Assembly (NCBI GenBank): GCA_050251635.1
Contig: JBFWML010000053.1
Span: 1 to 13,357 of the forward strand
Direction of reading: 5' to 3'
Length of the DNA stretch: 13,357 nt
Source: JBFWML01 sp050251635
GTDB taxonomy: Bacteria > Campylobacterota > Campylobacteria > Campylobacterales > SZUA-545
Positions within the stretch are counted from its first letter, which is position 1. Every line of letters begins with the position of its first letter. A model generated the notes under the pieces. The model had not been told where the DNA came from. It made no database searches and saw nothing but the letters and a program-made list of their open reading frames with translations. Below are positions 7,428 to 12,817 of this stretch, in pieces. Made by a program: the position numbers and the translations under genes.

Positions 7428-8650
7428 TTGGTTTCTCCCTCATCTTTTTTTCCGGCCAAAACGCTGGCGGTGGCGTGTACGGCAATACCGATGCCCACGG
7501 CGGTCAGCAGACCCAGGCCGAACATATCGACGCTGCGCTCCACGCCGCCAAGCGGCCCTTTTTTGACCACACCGGCCACGGGGCGTTCGTGGGCGTATTT
7601 GTCCCAAAAATCCGGCTCCGCGCAACCGATACAGCCGCGGCCTACGCCAACGGGCCAGTTGGCGCCGTCGTTAAAGCGGATGATGGAGCAGTTGTTGAAG
7701 GTCATCGGACCCTTGCAGCCCACTTTGTACAAGCACCAGTTGTTTTTGGCACCAAAGTCGCCGAACTCTTCTACGAAGTGGCCCGCATCGAAGTGGGCGC
7801 GGCGCTCGCAGTTGTCGTGGATGCGGTACCCGTAGGCAAAGCGGGGGCGCAGCAGGTTATCGAGTGCCGGAACCTGTCCGGTGAGAATCACATGGATAAT
7901 GGTCGAGGTGATGTTGTGCGGGTGAACGGGGCAGCCCGAAAGGTTGATGATCGGCTTGCCCGAAACCACATCTTTAACGCCCACGGCATTGGTGGGATTG
8001 GGATAGGCGGCAGGAACGCCCCCAAACGCCGCACAGGAACCCATGGCGACGATCGCCATCGAATCCGCAGCCAAGCGCTTAAGGTGGTCAAGCATGGTCT
8101 CGGCGTGGGGGCCTTTGGTGCCGTACTGGCCGTCCATGCCCAGCGGAATGGAGCCTTCCACCGCCAAAATATAGCGACCTTTAAAGGTGTGCATCGCCTC
8201 TTCGAGCTGCTTTTCCGCCTGATGTCCGGCGGCGGCCATGAGCACTTCGTGGAACTCCAGGCTGATCACTTCCAAAATCAGCTCGTCAATGCTCGGCGCG
8301 CTGGTGCGCAAAATCGCTTCGGAGTTGCCCGCGCAGTCTTGCAGGTTGGTCCAGATAACCGGAACGCGGTTAAAGAGTTCCGCCGCTTCCGCCACAAGGG
8401 GTTCAAACATCGCCGGAAGCATCAAGGTGGCCGTGGTGGCCGAAACCCACTTCATAAAGTCGCGGCGATCGAGCCCTTCGCGGGCCAGCGTATCGGGAAT
8501 ATCGATGCTGTCGTTAAGCGGCGATGCCGCTCTTAGTTCGTCCAGCCGTTTGCGGGAAGATGCGTAAAGCGCATCGTAATAGGCTTGATCCTTGGCCTCA
8601 ATCCGGTTGCTCTGCGTGGTGTAGAGCCGTTCGACACTCCATTCGTTCAT
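7424..8650 (-). CDS. hydA: HydA, small FeS subunit of uptake hydrogenase, with Asn at a proximal-cluster Cys position
   Basis: Electron-transfer subunit carrying three FeS clusters from HydB to HydC. The 408-aa precursor has a twin-arginine signal (DRRDFMKW, R62-R63, hydrophobic stretch 67-80) and a C-terminal membrane anchor (about 374-399). Proximal-cluster positions are C106, N109, C206 and C240: the usual C-x-G-C-S-E reads C-A-G-N-S-E, with codon AAC confirmed on the DNA. Distal ligands H278, C281, C306 and C312 and medial ligands C321, C340 and C343 are all present. The n-region before the twin arginine is about 61 residues, longer than usual, but the ATG at 8650 has an excellent AAGGAGG four bases upstream, so the start is secure. 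It is the first gene of the hyd operon, and a palindromic candidate operator lies 34-57 bp upstream. Downstream overlap with hydB is 4 bp. Confidence 0.96.
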   Translation of the reverse strand: MNEWSVERLYTTQSNRIEAKDQAYYDALYASSRKRLDELRAASPLNDSIDIPDTLAREGLDRRDFMKWVSATTATLMLPAMFEPLVAEAAELFNRVPVIWTNLQDCAGNSEAILRTSAPSIDELILEVISLEFHEVLMAAAGHQAEKQLEEAMHTFKGRYILAVEGSIPLGMDGQYGTKGPHAETMLDHLKRLAADSMAIVAMGSCAAFGGVPAAYPNPTNAVGVKDVVSGKPIINLSGCPVHPHNITSTIIHVILTGQVPALDNLLRPRFAYGYRIHDNCERRAHFDAGHFVEEFGDFGAKNNWCLYKVGCKGPMTFNNCSIIRFNDGANWPVGVGRGCIGCAEPDFWDKYAHERPVAGVVKKGPLGGVERSVDMFGLGLLTAVGIGIAVHATASVLAGKKDEGETK

Positions 8651-8683
8651 GGCGCCTCCTTGTGGTGTTGGGGAAATCTGCGT

Positions 8684-8707
8684 ACAATTGTTTGGTCAAA
8701 TGATTGT
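8684..8707. promoter_or_regulatory. 24-bp imperfect palindrome, candidate operator of hydA
   Basis: ACAAT-TG-TTTG-GT-CAAA-TG-ATTGT is symmetric at 9 of 12 base pairs, with perfect ACAAT/ATTGT outer arms and TTTG/CAAA inner arms. Its near edge lies 34 bp upstream of the hydA ATG, within the 181-bp divergent spacer. It does not fit the FNR (TTGAT-N4-ATCAA) or E. coli NikR (GTATGA-N16-TCATAC) consensus closely. A dimeric regulator is inferred but not identified. Confidence 0.45.
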
Positions 8708-8779
8708 TACCGACGAAACCTTTATGAAAACTGAGATGAAGAATGTTATTTATGCCCTTTTAGTATGCAAATAGGCAAA

Positions 8780-8795
8780 GGGAACTTCTTTTGCT
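8780..8795 (+). promoter_or_regulatory. Candidate sigma-54 promoter for the small secreted protein
   Basis: GGGAACTTCTTTTGCT carries GG (8781-8782) and GC (8793-8794) separated by exactly ten bases, with TTGCT as a full -12 element. The -24 element is partial: GG-A-A-C against the consensus GG-C-A-C. The predicted transcript would start near 8806, about 26 bases before the ATG at 8832. Sigma-54 is common in Campylobacterota. One match in a short spacer can be chance. Confidence 0.33.
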
Positions 8796-8831
8796 AATGA
8801 AAATTTAAACATCACGGGAACGTGGCGCGCA

Positions 8832-9248
8832 ATGAAACGAATTTGGCTGTTTTTTCTGATTTTTCCGCTTTTTTCGGCGGCCCAAATGGCACCCAAGGCA
8901 ACGCCGACTTTTAAGGCCTTTGCGTTTGTGCAGGAGGGTGACGGGTGGCTCCGTCCCAATGCGGCGCTTGGCGCGATCGGGTCGGTCGAATCCTTTGAGC
9001 GGGAGTTCAAGGCCGACGGCAAAGTGCCTGCGCTGCTTTTAAACACTCAAAAAACCAAAGAAACCCCCAAGCCCGAGGCGCAGCCGGAGAGAAAAGACAA
9101 ATTTATTGAGCTTGACCCGATGGAGCAGAAAAAGCAGGCCTACGGCCAGCGCCTCAAGGAAAACGAGCGCGCCTATTACGAGCAGGTTCGCGCACGCAAG
9201 CAGCAGTACTACAAGCAGATCGACGGCCGCAGTCTGCTTATGGAGTAA
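8832..9248 (+). CDS. Small secreted charged protein of unknown function
   Basis: I do not recognise this 138-aa protein. It starts with a clear Sec-type signal peptide: MKR, a hydrophobic core at residues 4-14, and a probable signal peptidase I site after SAA (residue 17). There is no lipobox and no Cys. The mature part has a segment of mixed character (about 18-70), then a Lys/Glu/Pro-rich linker (about 74-92), then a strongly charged, Gln/Tyr/Arg-rich stretch (about 98-133) likely to be a single long helix. It is probably periplasmic. It is divergent from hydA across a 181-bp spacer and converges on the histidine kinase, with the two 3' ends overlapping by 11 bp. The Shine-Dalgarno sequence is weak (GGGAACG well upstream). 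The signal peptide and regular composition make it a real gene rather than a shadow; an opposing frame at 8750-9046 looks spurious. Confidence 0.75.
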   Translation: MKRIWLFFLIFPLFSAAQMAPKATPTFKAFAFVQEGDGWLRPNAALGAIGSVESFEREFKADGKVPALLLNTQKTKETPKPEAQPERKDKFIELDPMEQKKQAYGQRLKENERAYYEQVRARKQQYYKQIDGRSLLME

Positions 9249-10455
9249 CGGGCAGTTTGAGTCGAAAAAGCGCCCCTGCGGCGGTGTTTTCCGCTTCCAG
9301 GGTGCCGTTCATCGATTCGACAATCATGCGCGACATCGAAAGCCCGATACCCGTGCCCTCCCTGCCTTTGGTGGTAAACCACGCCTCAAAAATCCGCGCC
9401 ATCGCTTCCGGTTCGATTCCGCCCGCGTTGTCTTGAATCTCGATAGCCGTCCACCCCTCTTGGCAGTTGGCCTCCAGACGGATGAGGCCGTTTTTGATCC
9501 GCCGCGACTCGATCGCTTCGCGGGCGTTGTTGAGCAGGTTCAAAATCACCTGCTTGAACTCGTTTTCGTACCCTGTGGCTTTGGGCTGATGCGTGCAGCG
9601 TTGTTGGCACCGTATTTCGGCGCCCTGGGCGGCAAATAGAGGGCCAAAGAGCTGCGCCACCGATTCGGCGGCGGCATAGGGGTCGAAGCTTCGCCGTGTG
9701 CGATCGGGCCGCAGAAAATTACGAAAATCGTCCACCGTTGCGGCCATAAAAGCGGTTTGCGCCAAGGCGCGATCGATTTCGGTTTTTAAATCCTCCTGCT
9801 CGCTCTCTTCGCGGATATTCTGAAGGTTGAGGCTCAGTGCCGAGAGGGGCTGTTTCCACTGGTGGGCGATCATGCCCATAATCTCGCCCACTTCGGCCAT
9901 TTTGGCCCGCTGGGCCGCCAGCCGCTCCTGTTGAATCTGCTTTTGGGTGGCTTCGGCGATGCGTTCCTGGAGCAGCTTGTTTTGCAGCGCATAGGCGACA
10001 AAGTTGCCAAAAAGCTGCAGGGCGCTGAGATCGTCCACGTTAAAGCAGGCATCAGACTTGTTGAGCACCTCCATCACGCCCATCACGTCGCCGCCGGAGT
10101 CAAAAAGCGGGGCGGCGAGAATATTGCGGGTGCAGTAACCCGTTTGTTGATCGACCTCCTTGTGGAAGCGAAAGTCGTTGTAGGCATCGACCACGGCCTG
10201 AATCTCTTCGCTGATTAGCGCGTGGCCCACGATGCCCTTGTCCGCCGGAAGCCGGATGGTGCCGTCCACCCCTTGGGCGTAGGTGGTCCACAGTTCGTTT
10301 TTTTCCCGGTCGTAAAGAAAAATCGAGCAGCGCTCCGCGCCGATAAGCTGCGTGACGGTGGCGGCGAGAAAATCCATGAGTTTGTTGATGTCGCGTTCGG
10401 CTGAGACGCTTGCGCCAAACTGCCATAGAACCTTGAGCTTCTCTTCTGCGTTCAA
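9238..10455 (-). CDS. GAF-domain sensor histidine kinase (soluble)
   Basis: Cytoplasmic two-component kinase of 405 aa with no membrane segment. A GAF domain spans about residues 16-160 and includes GIVGHAL, an AYNDFRF...TGY stretch, and VLNK followed by FNVDD, which resemble the nucleotide-binding GAFs of cyclases and phosphodiesterases. A short coiled linker (about 163-190) leads to the dimerisation/phosphoacceptor helix (IAHQWKQPL, H198). The ATPase domain has the N box (LNLLNNAREAI, about 305-315), G1 (DNAGGI, from 342) and F/G2 boxes (FTTKGREGTGIGL). The start chosen is TTG at 10455, with AAAGGA five bases upstream. A longer frame from TTG 10473 has no ribosome site. It follows echF by 32 bp and is probably cotranscribed. 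No response regulator is in the window. The ligand is unknown; redox or nucleotide sensing for hydrogenase control is inferred from position. Confidence 0.9.
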   Translation of the reverse strand: MNAEEKLKVLWQFGASVSAERDINKLMDFLAATVTQLIGAERCSIFLYDREKNELWTTYAQGVDGTIRLPADKGIVGHALISEEIQAVVDAYNDFRFHKEVDQQTGYCTRNILAAPLFDSGGDVMGVMEVLNKSDACFNVDDLSALQLFGNFVAYALQNKLLQERIAEATQKQIQQERLAAQRAKMAEVGEIMGMIAHQWKQPLSALSLNLQNIREESEQEDLKTEIDRALAQTAFMAATVDDFRNFLRPDRTRRSFDPYAAAESVAQLFGPLFAAQGAEIRCQQRCTHQPKATGYENEFKQVILNLLNNAREAIESRRIKNGLIRLEANCQEGWTAIEIQDNAGGIEPEAMARIFEAWFTTKGREGTGIGLSMSRMIVESMNGTLEAENTAAGALFRLKLPVTP

Positions 10456-10487
10456 GCGGTTCCTTTGGGGCAAATTAAAAAAGTAAT

Positions 10488-10877
10488 TTACACCGTTTTG
10501 GCTTTTTTGTAGCGTTTTTTACTTTCGCGCGATTCGTCTTCGATCGCATACCACCCTTTGCTAATCTGCGGGTCTATGCCGCCCAGGCAAAGCGTCTCTT
10601 CCTGCCAGAGCGCTTCGCCGGGCTTGGGGCAGGCGCGCACGCAGTCGCCGCAGTAGATGCACAGATACGGGTTGTAGTGGTACTTTTCGTGGCCGTCTTC
10701 GTAGCGGATAAACTGAATCGCTCCGGGCGGACAGGCGTTTTCGCATTTGAGGCAGAAGATGCACGCCTCTTCGCCGTATTCGATCAACCCCCGGTTTCCC
10801 GCCGCGATTGGCGGCACATTTCCGGTTGCGGGTTTTTTAAAGAGGTTTAAAAACGCTTCGATCAGGGCTTTAAACAT
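10488..10877 (-). CDS. echF: EchF-like 2x[4Fe-4S] ferredoxin subunit of energy-converting hydrogenase
   Basis: NuoI-like polyferredoxin subunit that wires the external electron donor, usually ferredoxin, to the small subunit EchC. At 129 aa it fits EchF. Two ligand sets are intact: C39-x2-C42-x2-C45-x3-C49P and C73-x2-C76-x2-C79-x3-C83P. The N-terminus (about 1-15) is amphipathic, consistent with peripheral attachment to the membrane arm. The last 15 residues are rich in Lys and Arg, an extension I cannot assign. The ATG at 10877 follows the echE stop by six bases, with GAGG just upstream. The histidine kinase follows in the same direction. HyfH/HycF-type proteins are the alternative name; neighbours favour Ech. 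Confidence 0.9.
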   Translation of the reverse strand: MFKALIEAFLNLFKKPATGNVPPIAAGNRGLIEYGEEACIFCLKCENACPPGAIQFIRYEDGHEKYHYNPYLCIYCGDCVRACPKPGEALWQEETLCLGGIDPQISKGWYAIEDESRESKKRYKKAKTV

Positions 10878-10883
10878 ATCGCC

Positions 10884-11969
10884 TCATTTCGCCGTGCAGG
10901 ACATACACGGATCAAGGCTCGCCAAAATAGGCGGCACATGGGCGTACTCTTCGTTTTTGAAAATCTCCATAAAACTCGGCAGGTTGGCATAGGTGGGGGT
11001 GCGGATGCGCAGCCGTTCAAAAACCGCCGTGTTGTTGCCGCGTACGTAGTAAAACAGCTCGCCGCGCGGCGCTTCGATACGGGCGATCGCTTCGCCGTTT
11101 GGCTTGCCCCGCGCTTTGGTTTTGAACTCCCCTTCGGGCAGGCCGTCCAAAACCCGCTCGATCAGCGTCAGGCTTTGGGTCAGTTCGCGCAGGCGCACAC
11201 GGTTGCGGGCGTGAATATCGCCGCCGGTTTCGACGATCGGCTCAAAACCCAACGCGGCGTAGGGCAGGTGATCGCTCTCGCTTCGGATATCGGTGGCGAT
11301 TCCCGCCGCGCGGGCCAGCGGGCCAACCGCGCCGAGGGTGTAGACCTGTTCGGGCGTTAATGTTCCCACGCCCTTAAAACGCAGGCTTAAAGTGGCGTTG
11401 TGTTCGAACCGATCGGTCAGTTCGATCAGCGATTTTCGCACCGCTTTGAGCTTTTCGCGGATAATGGGCGCATTTTCGGGCGTTACGTCGCGGTTAACGC
11501 CGCCGAGTGTGGTGTAATCAAACTGAACGCGACTTCCGGTGAGCGCCTCCTGGGCCTGCATAATCGCCTCGCGTTCCATCATGGTTTTCATAAAGAGCGC
11601 CTCAAAACCCGCGCTTTCGGCGGTGTGGGCCAGGCAGAGCATATGCGAATGAATCCGGTCCATTTCCAGCGCCATAATTCGCAGCCACTTGGCCCGATCG
11701 GTGATTTCGGTTTGCATAATGGCTTCCGTGGCTAGTACCGCGCCAGTGGAATGCGTGATGGCGCACAACCCGCACACGCGCCCCACCACCGTGGGTACCT
11801 GCTTGTAGTCAAAGCGCGTCATGCAGGCCTGTTCTACGCCGCGATGCACATAACCCAGATCGGCCTTGACCTCGCGGATGGTCTCGTTTTCGCAGCTAAA
11901 GCGAAAATGCAGCGGTTCGAGCAAAACCGCGTGCTGGCTGCCGAGCGGGATTTCAAGCAGTTTGGTCAT
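10884..11969 (-). CDS. echE: EchE-like large (NiFe) subunit of group 4 hydrogenase, no C-terminal tail
   Basis: Catalytic NiFe subunit, homologous to NuoD, of a membrane-bound energy-converting hydrogenase that reduces protons with ferredoxin electrons or runs in reverse. The 361 aa match the compact Ech form, not the roughly 560-aa HycE/HyfG form with a fused NuoC domain. Ligand motifs: RVCGLC (C66, C69, followed by AITHS) and DPCMSC (C355, C358). The protein stops three residues after the last ligand (T-A-K), so there is no cleavable tail and no maturation protease would be needed, as known for CooH-type enzymes. The ATG at 11969 has AAGGA six bases upstream and lies 17 bp inside echD. echF follows after six bases. 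Confidence 0.94.
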   Translation of the reverse strand: MTKLLEIPLGSQHAVLLEPLHFRFSCENETIREVKADLGYVHRGVEQACMTRFDYKQVPTVVGRVCGLCAITHSTGAVLATEAIMQTEITDRAKWLRIMALEMDRIHSHMLCLAHTAESAGFEALFMKTMMEREAIMQAQEALTGSRVQFDYTTLGGVNRDVTPENAPIIREKLKAVRKSLIELTDRFEHNATLSLRFKGVGTLTPEQVYTLGAVGPLARAAGIATDIRSESDHLPYAALGFEPIVETGGDIHARNRVRLRELTQSLTLIERVLDGLPEGEFKTKARGKPNGEAIARIEAPRGELFYYVRGNNTAVFERLRIRTPTYANLPSFMEIFKNEEYAHVPPILASLDPCMSCTAK

Positions 11970-12306
11970 GGTTTTTCCTTAACGGGGCGCGGGGCGCGTC
12001 GGGTTCTAAAAAGATTCCGCCTTGGGCGTTTTCGAACTGGACGCCTAGCAGATCGAGCATTTCCGCTTCGCCGTAGTGGGCGGAGGGGATTAGATCGGCC
12101 ACGCTAGGAACGATCGCATCATAGGGCACGGCGCAAAAGAGCATTTTAACCGGCAGGTTTTGGCCGATCGCGCTAAAAACCCACTGCACTTCGTAGTTTT
12201 CCCCGGTATCGACGGCATTGACGGTAATAAAGCGCCATTTTTTCGGGTCATTGAGTGCTTCGACTTCGGCGCGAACCCGTTCAAGTGTGATTTCAATTTT
12301 TTCCAT
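11953..12306 (-). CDS. echD: EchD-like (NuoC-related) hydrogenase subunit
   Basis: Cytoplasmic connector subunit related to NuoC/30-kDa complex I proteins; it has no cofactor and joins the large subunit to the rest of the peripheral arm. The 117 aa are typical for EchD. The C-terminal half carries the family signature in reduced form: HYGEAEMLDLLGVQF, then GGIFLEPDAPRAPLRKNHD, equivalent to the ERE-x2-D-x2-G...PLRKD motif of NuoC. The ATG at 12306 overlaps echC by 14 bp, and only a weak ribosome site (GTAGAAG) precedes it, so coupling is likely. The 3' end overlaps echE by 17 bp. Confidence 0.88.
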   Translation of the reverse strand: MEKIEITLERVRAEVEALNDPKKWRFITVNAVDTGENYEVQWVFSAIGQNLPVKMLFCAVPYDAIVPSVADLIPSAHYGEAEMLDLLGVQFENAQGGIFLEPDAPRAPLRKNHDQTA

Positions 12307-12817
12307 CTTCTACTTTCCCTGCCATTTCCCGCCGATCGGTCTGGCCGTTTTGATCGCTGAGTTTTCCAAAGAGCTTAAAGGGTTTTTCGATCGCCTTGGA
12401 TTTGGCCGCCAGAATCTCCAGCGCTTTGGCGACCCCTTCGATAATCTGCTCCGGCCGAGCCGCGCAGCCCGCGATGTACACATCCACGGGGATAAAACGG
12501 TCAACCCCGTCGCCCACGTGGTACATATGCCGAAACACGCCGCCGGTGCAGGTGCAGCTGCCTACTGCCACAACCACCTTGGGTTCGGCCATCTGGGCGT
12601 AGAGCTCCACCAGCCTTTCGCGGCTGCGGTGGGTCACAGGGCCGGTGACTAGCATCACATCGGCCTGTTTGGGGTTGCCCCGGTTGAGCATCCCCAACCG
12701 TTCAATGTCGTAGTGCGGGGCGAGGCAAGCGAGAATCTCGATATCGCAGCCGTTACAGCTGCCCGCGTTGTAGTGCAAAATCCACGGCGATTTTTTTCTA
12801 AAAAAGTTCAGTTTCAT
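12293..12817 (-). CDS. echC: EchC-like small [4Fe-4S] subunit of group 4 hydrogenase
   Basis: NuoB-like subunit holding the single [4Fe-4S] cluster next to the NiFe site. With the ATG at 12817 it has 174 aa; ligands are C21 and C24 (GSCNGCDIE), C88 (VGSCTCTGG) and C118 (AGCAARPE). In almost all relatives the last motif reads GCPPRPE; here both prolines are alanines, while Cys and RPE are kept. The C-terminal tail (about 150-174) is hydrophilic and rich in Lys, Asp and Arg. The start overlaps the echB stop as ATGA. A longer frame reaching 12964 adds a low-complexity N-terminus inside echB and is rejected. Gene order and size support Ech over Hyf/Hyc. Confidence 0.92.
   Translation of the reverse strand: MKLNFFRKKSPWILHYNAGSCNGCDIEILACLAPHYDIERLGMLNRGNPKQADVMLVTGPVTHRSRERLVELYAQMAEPKVVVAVGSCTCTGGVFRHMYHVGDGVDRFIPVDVYIAGCAARPEQIIEGVAKALEILAAKSKAIEKPFKLFGKLSDQNGQTDRREMAGKVEDGKN

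Noticed and set aside
6411..7835. Long plus-strand open frame of 474 codons antisense to hydB/hydA
   Set aside because: It lies opposite two unmistakable hydrogenase genes; its translation is Val/Gly/Asp-rich without domains, and the openness follows from codon bias of the true strand.
7421..8536. Plus-strand open frame of 371 codons antisense to hydA
   Set aside because: Shadow of hydA with no ribosome site and no recognisable motifs.
8750..9046. Minus-strand frame of 98 codons in the hydA spacer
   Set aside because: It overlaps the secreted protein gene, has no domain, and runs through the candidate promoter region.
10456..10473. Start of the histidine kinase at TTG 10473
   Set aside because: No Shine-Dalgarno there; the TTG at 10455 has AAAGGA at proper spacing, and the intervening bases contain that ribosome site.
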